A DNA stretch of 64,000 nucleotides from Bradyrhizobium sp. CB1717 (lineage in GTDB: Bacteria > Pseudomonadota > Alphaproteobacteria > Rhizobiales > Xanthobacteraceae), in the NCBI RefSeq assembly GCF_029714325.1, contig NZ_CP121666.1, forward strand, positions 5,766,001-5,830,000, given 5' to 3'. Under the pieces are notes generated by a model that was given only the letters and a program-made list of their open reading frames with translations, was not told the DNA's origin and did not search any database. The position numbers were made by a program, and so were the translations under genes. Below are positions 1 to 8,010 of this stretch, one piece after another; positions within the stretch are counted from its first letter, which is position 1, and each line of letters starts with the position of its first letter.

Positions 1-975
1 AAGCTGGTGATCGAGGCCAAGGGCATCACCAAGGCCTATGGCGAGCGGAAAATCGTCGAGAACTTTTCGACCCGCATCCAGCGCGGCGACCGGCTCGGCA
101 TCATCGGCCCGAACGGCGCCGGCAAGACCACGCTGGTCAATCTGCTCACCGGCGGCGCGCAGCCGGATTCCGGCGTCGTGCGGTTAGGGGCCAATCTGGA
201 GACGGCCACGCTCGACCAGCATCGCGAAAGCCTCGATCCCAAGTCGACGCTGGCCGAGGCCCTGACCGGTGGCCGTGGCGATCAGATCATGGTCGGCGGC
301 AGGCCGAAGCATGTCGTCGGCTACATGAAGGACTTCCTGTTCGCGCAGGAGCAACGCGGCACGCCGGTGGAGGTGCTCTCCGGCGGCGAGCGTGGCCGCC
401 TGATGCTGGCACGCGCGCTGGCAAAGCCCTCGAACCTGCTGGTGCTGGACGAGCCGACCAACGATCTCGATCTCGAAACGCTCGACGTGCTCGAGGAGAT
501 GCTTGGCGACTACGACGGCACGGTCATCCTGATCAGCCACGACCGCGACTTCCTCGACCGCGTCGTCACCTCCGTGATTGCGCCTGAAGGCAACGGCAAA
601 TGGATCGAATATGCCGGCGGTTACAGCGACATGCTGGCGCAACGTGGCGCCGACCTCAAGCGCGAGACAGCGAAGGCGCAACCGGTTGCGGAGAAGAAAG
701 AGGAGCGCTCGCCTGCTCCGTCGTCGGCGCCGAAACGGAAGCTGAGCTTCAACGAGAAGCACGCGCTGGAAACCTTGCCGAAGAAGATGGAAACGCTTCA
801 CGCCGATATTGCAAAATTGCAGCGCGTGCTCGACGATCCCAACCTCTACGCCAAGGATCGCAAGAAATTCGACGACACCTCGGCTGCGATTGCCAAGGCG
901 CATGATGAACTGTCTGCCGCCGAAGAGCGCTGGCTCGAACTCGAAATGCTTAGAGAAGAGATAGAGCAAGCTTAG
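1..975 (+). CDS. uup: ABC-F family ATPase, Uup-like (5' end outside window)
   Basis: The frame is open from the first base, so only about 324 C-terminal residues are present. They form the second nucleotide-binding domain of an ABC-F protein: Walker A GPNGAGKTT, signature LSGGERGRLMLARAL, Walker B LLVLDEPTNDLD and the switch histidine in ISHDRD. There is no membrane segment; ABC-F proteins are soluble and act on ribosomes or, for Uup, on branched DNA. The last ~80 residues are highly charged and look helical, like the C-terminal coiled coil of Uup. The family is firm; the Uup subgroup is inferred from that helix. The stop codon is followed almost at once by a long inverted repeat. Confidence 0.9.
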   Translation, partial: KLVIEAKGITKAYGERKIVENFSTRIQRGDRLGIIGPNGAGKTTLVNLLTGGAQPDSGVVRLGANLETATLDQHRESLDPKSTLAEALTGGRGDQIMVGGRPKHVVGYMKDFLFAQEQRGTPVEVLSGGERGRLMLARALAKPSNLLVLDEPTNDLDLETLDVLEEMLGDYDGTVILISHDRDFLDRVVTSVIAPEGNGKWIEYAGGYSDMLAQRGADLKRETAKAQPVAEKKEERSPAPSSAPKRKLSFNEKHALETLPKKMETLHADIAKLQRVLDDPNLYAKDRKKFDDTSAAIAKAHDELSAAEERWLELEMLREEIEQA

Positions 976-978
976 CTT

Positions 979-1060
979 GTAGGATGGGTAGAGCGCAGCG
1001 AAACCCATCGCACAACGGAAATTGGTTCTGATGGGTTTCGCTTCGCTCTACCCATCCTAC
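979..1060. repeat. Palindromic intergenic repeat, 30-bp arms
   Basis: The left arm (979-1008, starting GTAGGATGGGTAGAGCG) and right arm (1031-1060) are reverse complements with one mismatch, separated by 22 bases. The element fills the gap between the ABC-F gene and the next gene. Transcribed, it would form a strong hairpin and could act as an attenuator or 3' stabiliser. The core resembles the GTAGCCCGGATGGAGCG elements at 7000 and 51082. Confidence 0.85.
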
Positions 1061-1083
1061 GGGTCCGGAAATAGAGAGATCAT

Positions 1084-2163
1084 ATGACCACTCCCCTTGC
1101 CGCCAAGATTGCCCGTGAATACGGCACGCCCTGCGCCGTCATCGACATGGACAGGGTCGAGCGCAACATCGCGCGCATCCAGCAAGCCTGCGACGACGCC
1201 GGCATCGCCAACCGTCCGCACATCAAGACGCACAAGAACCCGACCATCGCCAAGATGCAGGTCGCGGCGGGCGCCAAGGGCATCACCTGCCAGAAGATCG
1301 GCGAGGCCGAGATCATGGCCAATGCCGGTATCGACGACATCCTGATCAGCTACAACCTGCTGGGCGAGGAGAAGATGGCGCGTCTCGGCGCGCTGAATGC
1401 CAAGACCAACATGACGGTCGCGGCCGACAATTCGACTGTCGTTGCCGGTCTGCCGAGGGCCGCCGCGGCCTCGGGCCGTCCGCTCTCGGTCGTCGTCGAA
1501 TGCGACACGGGGCGCAAGCGCGCCGGCGTCGAGACGCCGGCCGAGGCGATTGCGCTGGCGCGCGAGATCGCCGCGTCCAAGGGATTGGAGTTTGCGGGCT
1601 TCATGCTCTACCCGACCGAGACCGGCTGGGCCGACGCGCAAAAGTTCTACGACGAGGCGCTGGCCGGCGTGCGCGCGCACGGGCTCGATGCAAAAATCGT
1701 CTCGACCGGCGGCACGCCGAATCTCGTCAACATTGGCAAGCTCAAGGGCGGCACCGAGCATCGCTTCGGCACCTACATCTATAACGACCGCATGCAGGTC
1801 GCGGCCGGATCGGCCACCTGGGACGACTGCGCGCTGCACATCTATTCGACCGTGGTCAGCCGCGCCGCGCCCGAGCGCGGCATTCTCGATGCCGGCTCGA
1901 AGACGCTGACGACCGACACCGGCGGCCTCGACGGCCACGGCCTGATCCTGGAACACCCCGAGGCCAGAATCGCAAAATTCGCCGAGGAGCACGGCTTCCT
2001 CGACCTCTCCCGCAGCAATACCCGGCCGAATGTCGGCGATGTCGTCCGCATCGTGCCGAACCACGTCTGCGTCGTCGTCAATATGATGGACGAGGTGGTG
2101 ATGGTGCGCGGCGAGGAGATCATCGGCACGCTGCCGGTGGCGGCACGGGGGAAGTTGCGCTAG
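1084..2163 (+). CDS. D-threonine aldolase / D-serine dehydratase-like PLP enzyme
   Basis: A 359-residue protein of the alanine-racemase-fold family that contains D-threonine aldolase and eukaryotic-type D-serine dehydratase. The N-terminal barrel carries RPHIKTHK; Lys48 is the expected Schiff-base lysine. The phosphate-binding stretch STGGTPN lies mid-protein. The C-terminal beta domain has PNHVC, with His327 and Cys329 matching the metal-binding pair of this family. Reactions known in the family are D-threonine to glycine plus acetaldehyde, or D-serine to pyruvate plus ammonia; the sequence alone does not choose. The ATG follows a purine-rich AGAGAGA. It stands alone between two repeat-filled gaps, so it is probably monocistronic. 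Confidence 0.85.
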   Translation: MTTPLAAKIAREYGTPCAVIDMDRVERNIARIQQACDDAGIANRPHIKTHKNPTIAKMQVAAGAKGITCQKIGEAEIMANAGIDDILISYNLLGEEKMARLGALNAKTNMTVAADNSTVVAGLPRAAAASGRPLSVVVECDTGRKRAGVETPAEAIALAREIAASKGLEFAGFMLYPTETGWADAQKFYDEALAGVRAHGLDAKIVSTGGTPNLVNIGKLKGGTEHRFGTYIYNDRMQVAAGSATWDDCALHIYSTVVSRAAPERGILDAGSKTLTTDTGGLDGHGLILEHPEARIAKFAEEHGFLDLSRSNTRPNVGDVVRIVPNHVCVVVNMMDEVVMVRGEEIIGTLPVAARGKLR

Positions 2164-2203
2164 GTGCCGGAGCGCCCGCGCATCCTTCGAGCGGCAAACT
2201 GCC

Positions 2204-2294
2204 GTAGAGTGGGCAAAGCGAAGCGTGCCCACGACTTCTCTTCGTAACTGCGAAAGATGGTGGGCACGGCGCTTCGCGCCTTTGCCCACCCTAC
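2204..2294. repeat. Palindromic repeat, GTGGGCAAAGCGAAGCGTGCCCAC family
   Basis: The left half carries GTGGGCAAAGCG followed by GTGCCCAC, and the right half (2260-2294) carries GTGGGCACGGCG and TTTGCCCACCCTAC, its approximate reverse complement. Near copies lie at 12871-12957 and 39386-39473, so this is a dispersed family rather than a gene-specific site. Confidence 0.85.
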
Positions 2295-2326
2295 GATTTC
2301 TAAGATAGGCGCGCATCTCTCCCAGC

Positions 2327-2413
2327 CGTCATTGCGGGGAGCTCTTGCGACGATGCAATCCAGACTACCTCCGCGGAAAGATTCTGGATTGCTTCGCTGC
2401 GCTCGCAATGACG
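2327..2413. repeat. Palindromic repeat, CGTCATTGCGAGCGCAGCG family
   Basis: Begins CGTCATTGCGGG and ends CGCTCGCAATGACG, with inner arms around GCAATCCAG and CTGGATTGC. Related copies are at 10248-10334 and 26585-26664. It ends four bases before the stop codon of the flavoprotein gene, so it would form the 3' hairpin of that leftward transcript. Confidence 0.85.
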
Positions 2414-2417
2414 GCGG

Positions 2418-3635
2418 TTAGCAGTTGAGCCAACGCAACACACCCCCACCCGCCGCCACACCCGTCGCAAACGACGCCTGGAGCAGATAGCCCCCGGTCG
2501 GGGCTTCCCAATCCAGCATCTCGCCGGCAGCGAACACGCCGGGCAGTTTGTGCAGCATGAAGCCGTCGTCGAGTTCATCAAAGCTGATCCCGCCCGCCGT
2601 CGAGATCGCACGCTCGATCGGCGCGACACCGGTGAGCTGAACCGGAATGGCGTTGATCAGTTCCGCAAGCTCGGCCGGCGAGAACGCGGCCAGCGGACGG
2701 CCGGAGGCGATGGCGGTTTCCTGCATCAAGCCGATGCCGACCGGCGACAATTGCGCGGCCTTCCGCAGGAAGTTTGCCAGCGATTGCTTGCCGCGCGTGC
2801 CTGACAGCCGCGAGGTCAGAGCGGCGGCATCGAGGTCGGGCCGCAACGCGATTCCCAGCCGCGCCTGCCCGAGATTCAGCACCGCCTCGCGCAGCTCGGC
2901 CGACAGTGCATAGATCGCGCCGCCTTCGATGCCGCTCCGCGTGATCATCGCTTCGCCGCGCACCGTGTGCGTGCCGATCGTCAGCGCCACGCCCTTGAGC
3001 GGCTGGCCCTCGAAGCGGTCGCGGAACACATCGGACCAGGCGACCGTGAAGCCCGAATTGGCCGGCCGCAGCTTCGAGACGGCAATGCCCTTTGCCGCGA
3101 GGATGTCGACCCAGCTGCCGTCCGAGCCCAGGCGCGGCCAGCTCGCGCCGCCGAGCGCGAGCACGGTGGCGCGAGCGGCGACGGCCGACGTGCCATCTGG
3201 TGTTCGAAACAGCAGCCGCCCTTCGCCGTCCCAGCAGGTCCAGCGGTGGCGAAAGGCGAACCGGACGCCGGCGGCATCGAGCCGCCGCAGCCAGGCGCGC
3301 AGCAGCGGAGACGCCTTGAATGCTTTCGGAAACACCCGCCCGCTGGTGCCGACAAAGGTCGGCTCGCCCAAGGCCTCGCTCCAGGCTCGCAACGCGTCGG
3401 GAGAAAATGCCTCGATTGCCGCTTGCAACCTCGGCATCGCCTCGCGATAGCGCGCCATGAACTGCGGCAGCGGCTCGCTGTGGGTGAGGTTGAGTCCGCC
3501 CCGGCCCGCCATCAGGAGTTTGCGGCCCGCGGACGGCATGGCGTCGTAGACGGTGACACGGGCGCCGCCTGACGCGAGCACCTCCGCCGCCATCAGCCCG
3601 GCGGGACCGGCACCGATGACGGCGACGTCGGTCAG
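2418..3635 (-). CDS. TIGR03862/HI0933-type FAD-dependent flavoprotein
   Basis: A flavoprotein of about 405 residues with an N-terminal Rossmann FAD motif (VIGAGPAGLMAAE) and the family motif AGRGGLNLTHSE near residue 60. GEMLDWEAPTGGYLLQ near the C terminus matches the FAD-contacting tail of the BaiN/HI0933 group. The substrate is unknown. The frame upstream stays open into the SDR gene, but that part is out-of-frame SDR sequence. No ATG, GTG or TTG fits the start of the fold. CTG at 3635 gives the expected LTDVAVIGAG start and overlaps the SDR stop as CTGA, so I use it. Translation is probably coupled to the SDR. Function class is secure; start is inferred. Confidence 0.8.
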   Translation of the reverse strand: MTDVAVIGAGPAGLMAAEVLASGGARVTVYDAMPSAGRKLLMAGRGGLNLTHSEPLPQFMARYREAMPRLQAAIEAFSPDALRAWSEALGEPTFVGTSGRVFPKAFKASPLLRAWLRRLDAAGVRFAFRHRWTCWDGEGRLLFRTPDGTSAVAARATVLALGGASWPRLGSDGSWVDILAAKGIAVSKLRPANSGFTVAWSDVFRDRFEGQPLKGVALTIGTHTVRGEAMITRSGIEGGAIYALSAELREAVLNLGQARLGIALRPDLDAAALTSRLSGTRGKQSLANFLRKAAQLSPVGIGLMQETAIASGRPLAAFSPAELAELINAIPVQLTGVAPIERAISTAGGISFDELDDGFMLHKLPGVFAAGEMLDWEAPTGGYLLQASFATGVAAGGGVLRWLNC

Positions 3636-4549
3636 AGCTTGATCCCCGCCCGCGCCGCGGCCTGCGCCACGTACTTCTGCGTCTGCTCGAACGCGCCCTG
3701 CAGCGCCCTGGCCTTCGACATGTCGCTGATCTCGGCGAAATGCGCGGCGATCGCGTCCGGCGTCCACTCGGACTCCGGCAGGTTGATGCCTTCACTCTCC
3801 ACGATCTTGATCACCGCGAAGGAGCCGGCACCGGCGCCCATGATGGTGCGGGTCGGCGCGTCCTCGCTCAGCATGTACTCGACCGCGGGCGTGATCGCGT
3901 TCGGCTTCATCAGCTGCAGCGCCTGCGGCGGCAGCAGCTCTTCGGTCATGCGGGTGGCCGCCGTCGGCGAGATGATGTTGACGCGGATGTCTGTCTTGCG
4001 GCCTTCCTCGGCCAGCACGTTCATCAGGCCGACCATGCCGGATTTCGCCGCGCCGTAATTGGCCTGGCCGAAATTGCCGTAGAGGCCTGAGGACGAGGTC
4101 GTCAGCACGATGCGACCGTAATTGCGGTCGCGCATGCCGGCCCAGGCGGCCTTGCAGCAATAGAAGGTGCCGACGAGATGCACGTCCAGCACCTTCTGGA
4201 AATCGGCGGCCTCCATCTTGCCGAACGACTTGTCGCGGAGGATGCCTGCATTGGCGCACAAGAGGTCGACGCTGCCCCATTCCTTGGTGGCGCGCTCGAC
4301 CATGGCGGTGACCTGCTCGAAATTCGACACGTCGGCGCCGTCGGCCATCGCGGTGCCGCCGGCTTTGCGGATTTCCTCGACCACGGCCTCCGCCGGCGAC
4401 AGCGAGCCGCCGGTGCCGTCGCGCGCGCCGCCGAAATCGTTGACCACGACCTTGGCGCCGCGGCTGGCGAGCCCCAGCGCATGCGCGCGTCCGAGACCAT
4501 TGCCTGCGCCGGTGACGATGGCGACGCGTCCGTCGAACCTGATTGCCAT
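3632..4549 (-). CDS. SDR oxidoreductase, HSD17B4/multifunctional-enzyme-like
   Basis: A 305-residue short-chain dehydrogenase with TGAGNGLG for NAD(P) binding (residues 13-20) and a catalytic Ser-Tyr-Lys set in SSSGLYG and YGAAK. The insert GGARDGTGGSLSPAEAVVEEI after the second strand and the extended C terminus match the dehydrogenase unit of peroxisomal-type multifunctional enzymes, which oxidise 3-hydroxyacyl-CoA. The usual NNAG is CANAG here. It lies upstream of and overlaps the flavoprotein. A MaoC hydratase and acyl-CoA synthetase lie just upstream on the same strand, so a role in fatty-acyl or related CoA-ester breakdown is a fair inference. A repeat block separates it from maoC. Confidence 0.88.
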   Translation of the reverse strand: MAIRFDGRVAIVTGAGNGLGRAHALGLASRGAKVVVNDFGGARDGTGGSLSPAEAVVEEIRKAGGTAMADGADVSNFEQVTAMVERATKEWGSVDLLCANAGILRDKSFGKMEAADFQKVLDVHLVGTFYCCKAAWAGMRDRNYGRIVLTTSSSGLYGNFGQANYGAAKSGMVGLMNVLAEEGRKTDIRVNIISPTAATRMTEELLPPQALQLMKPNAITPAVEYMLSEDAPTRTIMGAGAGSFAVIKIVESEGINLPESEWTPDAIAAHFAEISDMSKARALQGAFEQTQKYVAQAAARAGIKL

Positions 4550-4569
4550 GGGTAAGAATCTCTATTCTT

Positions 4570-4703
4570 CCCTTCTCCCCTTGTGGGAGAAGGTGGCGCG
4601 AAGCGCCGGATGAGGGGTCTCTCTCGGCAGGTGCGCTCGCGGAGAGAGACCCCTCACCCGCCTCGCGTTCCGCGAGGCACCCTCTCCCACAAGGGGAGAG
4701 GGT
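4570..4703. repeat. Long palindromic repeat, CCCTTCTCCCCTTGTGGGAG family
   Basis: The left end (4570-4593) and right end (4679-4703, CACCCTCTCCCACAAGGGGA) are imperfect reverse complements. Inner arms GAGGGGTCTCTCTC and GAGAGAGACCCCTC also pair, so the whole 134 bases would fold into a long branched hairpin. It separates the SDR gene from the MaoC/acyl-CoA synthetase pair. Confidence 0.8.
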
Positions 4704-4739
4704 AAGACCCCGCTCGTGTCGCTTTTTGAGCAGCGATGG

Positions 4740-4762
4740 GTTGCCGGGTCAAGCCCGGCAAC
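4740..4762 (-). terminator. Hairpin downstream of maoC, possible terminator
   Basis: GTTGCCGGG and CCCGGCAAC pair perfectly over 9 bp around a 5-base loop, starting 11 bases after the stop of the leftward MaoC gene. No clear U-tract follows in the direction of transcription, so it may be a Rho-dependent or 3'-protecting hairpin rather than an intrinsic terminator. Confidence 0.4.
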
Positions 4763-4773
4763 GACGCCTCAGG

Positions 4774-5253
4774 TCAGGCGAAATAGATCAGGCCAAGCCA
4801 GTCGGCGACCAGCGCCGGCTTGTCCTCGCCTTCGATCTCGACCGTCACGTTGGTACGGGACTGTAGCTCATTGGGCTTGCGGAGCTTCGCTTCCGCCAGC
4901 ACAAAGCGGCCGCGGACGCGCTTGCCCGAGCGCACCGGCGAGATGAAGCGCAGCTTGTCGAAGCCGTAATTCACCCCCATCGTGGTGCCCGCGATCACGG
5001 GCATCACCTCGTACGACATGATCGACAGCAGCGACATCGTCAGAAAACCGTGCGCGATGGTGGTGCCGAACGCCGTCTCCTTCTTCGCGCGCTCAGGATC
5101 GACGTGGATGAACTGGTGATCCTCGATCACGTCGGCATAGGTGTCGATGCGGGGCTGGTCGATCAGGTGCCACGAGGACACGCCGATCTCCTTGCCGACC
5201 ATGGCTTGATAGGCGCCCAGGGTAATCGGCGGCTTCTTCCAGACTTCGTTCAC
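4774..5253 (-). CDS. MaoC family (R)-specific enoyl-CoA hydratase
   Basis: A 159-residue hot-dog-fold hydratase. The hydratase-2 motif is present as DHQFIHVD, with Asp45 and His50 as the expected catalytic pair, followed by FGTTIAHGFLT. Family members hydrate trans-2-enoyl-CoA to (R)-3-hydroxyacyl-CoA. It starts with GTG directly after the TAA of the acyl-CoA synthetase, with GGAGTGAG upstream as ribosome-binding site, so the two genes are coupled. Context suggests it hydrates an enoyl-CoA formed from the acid activated by that synthetase; the specific substrate is not visible. Confidence 0.88.
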   Translation of the reverse strand: MNEVWKKPPITLGAYQAMVGKEIGVSSWHLIDQPRIDTYADVIEDHQFIHVDPERAKKETAFGTTIAHGFLTMSLLSIMSYEVMPVIAGTTMGVNYGFDKLRFISPVRSGKRVRGRFVLAEAKLRKPNELQSRTNVTVEIEGEDKPALVADWLGLIYFA

Positions 5254-6969
5254 TTAGGTCTCACTCCGTGTTTTCGGCAGCTCCGGAAAATCCTCCTCAC
5301 GGAATTCCCGGCCGCGCAGCGGATCGCCGCGATCATCATCGCGTTCGAGCCGTCGTAGCTGCACGCGGCGGATTTTGCCAGAGATCGTCTTCGGCAGTTC
5401 GGTGACGATTTCGAGGCGGCGAATGCGCTTGAACGGCGCCAGGCGCGTGTGCAGGTGCTGGAAGATCGACAGCGCGGTCTCCGGCGAGCGTTCCGCGCCC
5501 GAGGTCAGCAGCACGAACGCCTTGGGGATCGCGAGCCGGATCGGATCGGGGCTCGGCACCACCGCGGCTTCCGCGACCAGCTCATGCTCCAGCAGCACGC
5601 TCTCCAGTTCGAACGGGCTGATGCGATAGTCCGAGGATTTGAACACGTCGTCGGAACGGCCGACGAAGGTGAGATAGCCGTCGGCGTCTTCGAACACGAC
5701 GTCGCCGCTGCGATAGAGCGCGCCTTCGGCACCGGACAATTTGCCGTCGTCGCCCTGATAGCCCTGCATCAGTCCGGCGGGACGGTCATCGCCCAGCACC
5801 AGCGTCACCTCGCCCTCCCTCGCGGGGTTGCCGTCGGCATCGCTGATCTGCACACGATAGCCCGGCAGCGGCCGCCCCATCGAGCCGATCTTGATCTTTT
5901 GCCCGGGCGAGTTGCCGGCGAGCGCGGTGGTCTCGGTCTGGCCGTAGCCGTCGCGGATGGTGAGACCCCAGGCGGCCTGCACCTGGTCGATCACCTCAGG
6001 ATTGAGCGGCTCGCCGGCGCCGCAGACCTCGCGCAAGGCCACCTTGAACGACGCGAGGTTCTCCTGGATGAACAGCCGCCACACCGTCGGCGGTGCGCAC
6101 AGCGTGGTGACGCCGCAGCGGCCGATGGTGGCGAGCAGCGCCTTGGCGTCGAAGCGCGGCTGGTTGACCACGAACACGGTCGCGCCGGCATTCCACGGCG
6201 CGAAGAAACAGCTCCAGGCATGCTTGGCCCAGCCGGGCGAAGAGATGTTGAGATGGACGTCGCCGGGCTTCAGGCCGATCCAGTACATCGTCGAGAGATG
6301 GCCGACGGGGTAGCTGCGCTGGCTGTGCCGGACGAGCTTTGGTTTTGCTGTCGTGCCCGAGGTGAAATAGAGCAGCATCGGATCGTCGGCATGGGTCGGA
6401 CCGTCGGGCGTGAAGCTTTCGGAAGCCTTTTCCGCTTCGTCATAGGCGAGCCAGCCATCCGAACCCGCGCCAACCACAATACGCACGACATTCTCGGCAC
6501 CAAGGCTTGCGAATTTGGCGACCTGATCCTGTGCTGCGACGACCGCCTTCGCCTTGCCGCGATCGAGCCGGTCACGCAGTTCGTCGGCGGTGAGCAGCGT
6601 GGTTGCGGGAATCACGACGACGCCGAGCTTCATCGCGGCGAGCATCGTCTCCCACAGCGGAACCACATTGCCGAGCAGCAGCAGAAGATGATCGCCGCGC
6701 CTCAAGCCCTGCGCGCGGAGGAAGTTTGCGATCTGGTTGGATCGGCGCGATAGCGCCGCAAAGGACAGTTTTGTCTGTTTGTCCTGCGCAGCATCGACGA
6801 TCCAGAGCGCGGGACGGTCCTTTGCTTCGGCATCTTTCGCGAGCTCATCGAACCAGTCCAGCGCCCAGTTGAAGGGAGCCGGATCGGGCCAGCGGAAGCC
6901 TTTCACCGCTGTCTCGTAGTCCGTGCGGTGAGCCAGAAGAAACGCGCGTGCTTCCAAGAATGTCGTCAT
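5254..6969 (-). CDS. AMP-dependent acyl-CoA synthetase (medium-chain/ACSM-like)
   Basis: A 571-residue adenylate-forming ligase that activates a carboxylic acid to acyl-AMP and then acyl-CoA. Core motifs occur in order: P-loop YFTSGTTAKPK (~212), DGYGQTE (~347), YRSGDV (~435), GRSDDVFKSSDYRISP (~452) and the C-terminal PKTISGKIRR lysine (~535). Length and the SSDYRI wording resemble medium-chain ACSM-type synthetases. It is the first gene of a two-gene leftward unit with MaoC. Chain length or aromatic preference cannot be read from the sequence. Confidence 0.9.
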   Translation of the reverse strand: MTTFLEARAFLLAHRTDYETAVKGFRWPDPAPFNWALDWFDELAKDAEAKDRPALWIVDAAQDKQTKLSFAALSRRSNQIANFLRAQGLRRGDHLLLLLGNVVPLWETMLAAMKLGVVVIPATTLLTADELRDRLDRGKAKAVVAAQDQVAKFASLGAENVVRIVVGAGSDGWLAYDEAEKASESFTPDGPTHADDPMLLYFTSGTTAKPKLVRHSQRSYPVGHLSTMYWIGLKPGDVHLNISSPGWAKHAWSCFFAPWNAGATVFVVNQPRFDAKALLATIGRCGVTTLCAPPTVWRLFIQENLASFKVALREVCGAGEPLNPEVIDQVQAAWGLTIRDGYGQTETTALAGNSPGQKIKIGSMGRPLPGYRVQISDADGNPAREGEVTLVLGDDRPAGLMQGYQGDDGKLSGAEGALYRSGDVVFEDADGYLTFVGRSDDVFKSSDYRISPFELESVLLEHELVAEAAVVPSPDPIRLAIPKAFVLLTSGAERSPETALSIFQHLHTRLAPFKRIRRLEIVTELPKTISGKIRRVQLRRLERDDDRGDPLRGREFREEDFPELPKTRSET

Positions 6970-6999
6970 GATCAGAGCCCGTCGAATTGATCTTCGAGC

Positions 7000-7088
7000 G
7001 TAGCTCGGATGGAGCGAAGCGCAATCCGGGGCCGGCCAGGGCTCCGGACGGAATTATCCCGGATTTCGCTTCGCTCCATCCGGGCTAC
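7000..7088. repeat. Palindromic repeat, GTAGCCCGGATGGAGCG family
   Basis: The left arm (7000-7030, GTAGCTCGGATGGAGCG...) and right arm (7058-7088) are near-perfect reverse complements with a 27-base centre. A close copy lies at 51082-51167. It sits between the divergent-looking ends of the acyl-CoA synthetase promoter region and the 3' end of mmsB. Confidence 0.85.
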
Positions 7089-7097
7089 GAAGCCCCG

Positions 7098-7985
7098 CTA
7101 TTTTCCAGCGAGGCTGCGAACGTGCTTGATAATTCCGGAAAAATCCACCCCGCCCTGCCCGGCTGCGTCGAAAGACTGATAGATCTCCTGCGCATGCTTG
7201 CCGAGCGGCGTGGCCGCGCCCGCGGCCTTGGCGGCGTCCTGTGCCAGGGTCAGGTCCTTCACCATCAGCGCGGAGGCAAAGCCTGGCTTGTAGTCGTTAT
7301 TGGCCGGCGAGGTCGGCACTGGACCTGGAACCGGGCAATAGGTCGTGAGCGACCAGCACTGGCCCGAGGAAGTCGAGGCGACGTCGAACAGCGCCTGATG
7401 CGAGAGCCCGAGCTTCTCAGCCAACGCGAAGGCTTCGCTGACCGCGATCATGGAAATGCCGAGGATCATGTTGTTGCAGATCTTGGCCGCCTGCCCTGCG
7501 CCGGCGCCGCCGCAATGCACGATCTTCTTGCCCATCTTCTCCAGCACGGGCTTTGCCGCCGCAAATGCCTTGTCGTCACCGCCGCACATGAAGGTGAGCG
7601 TCGCGCCCTTGGCGCCGCCGGTACCGCCGGAGACCGGCGCATCGACCGAAAGCACGCCACTCTTGGCGGCAAGCGCGTGCGCCTGGCGCGCGCTCTCGAC
7701 GTCGATGGTGGAGCTGTCGATGATCAGCGCGCCTTTGGCCATGGCGGGCACGACCTCGTTCCAGACGCCGAGCACGTGCTTGCCTGCGGGGAGCATCGTG
7801 ACGACAACATCGGCACCCTTCACCGCGCCCGCCGCGCTGTCGGCGATGCCGGCGCCGTCGGCCTTGGCCTGGTTGCGGGAGGCCTCGACGAGATCGAACG
7901 CCACCACCTTGTGGCCGGCCTTGACCAGATTGGCCGCCATCGGGCCGCCCATGTTGCCGAGACCGATGAATGCGATCGTGGCCAT
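7098..7985 (-). CDS. mmsB: 3-hydroxyisobutyrate dehydrogenase
   Basis: A 295-residue beta-hydroxyacid dehydrogenase that oxidises 3-hydroxyisobutyrate to methylmalonate semialdehyde with NAD in valine catabolism. Visible features: Rossmann motif GLGNMG (residues 8-13), substrate loop DAPVSGGTGGA (115-125), and the catalytic-lysine motif GAGQAAKICNN with Lys168. The mid-region SGQCWSLTTYCPVPG is typical of true 3-hydroxyisobutyrate dehydrogenases. It lies 25 bases after the hydrolase that produces its substrate and is the last gene of a three-gene leftward unit. Confidence 0.95.
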   Translation of the reverse strand: MATIAFIGLGNMGGPMAANLVKAGHKVVAFDLVEASRNQAKADGAGIADSAAGAVKGADVVVTMLPAGKHVLGVWNEVVPAMAKGALIIDSSTIDVESARQAHALAAKSGVLSVDAPVSGGTGGAKGATLTFMCGGDDKAFAAAKPVLEKMGKKIVHCGGAGAGQAAKICNNMILGISMIAVSEAFALAEKLGLSHQALFDVASTSSGQCWSLTTYCPVPGPVPTSPANNDYKPGFASALMVKDLTLAQDAAKAAGAATPLGKHAQEIYQSFDAAGQGGVDFSGIIKHVRSLAGK

Positions 7986-8010
7986 TGTCGTTTCCTCCGC
8001 TGTCGCGTTG

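Noticed and set aside
1057..2316. Long minus-strand frame opposite the D-threonine aldolase-like gene
   Set aside because: Its translation is Arg/His/Ala-rich with no domain, and the plus strand holds a complete enzyme with active-site residues.
2204..2413. Insertion-sequence remnant
   Set aside because: Two adjacent palindromic repeats account for the symmetry; there is no transposase fragment or target duplication.
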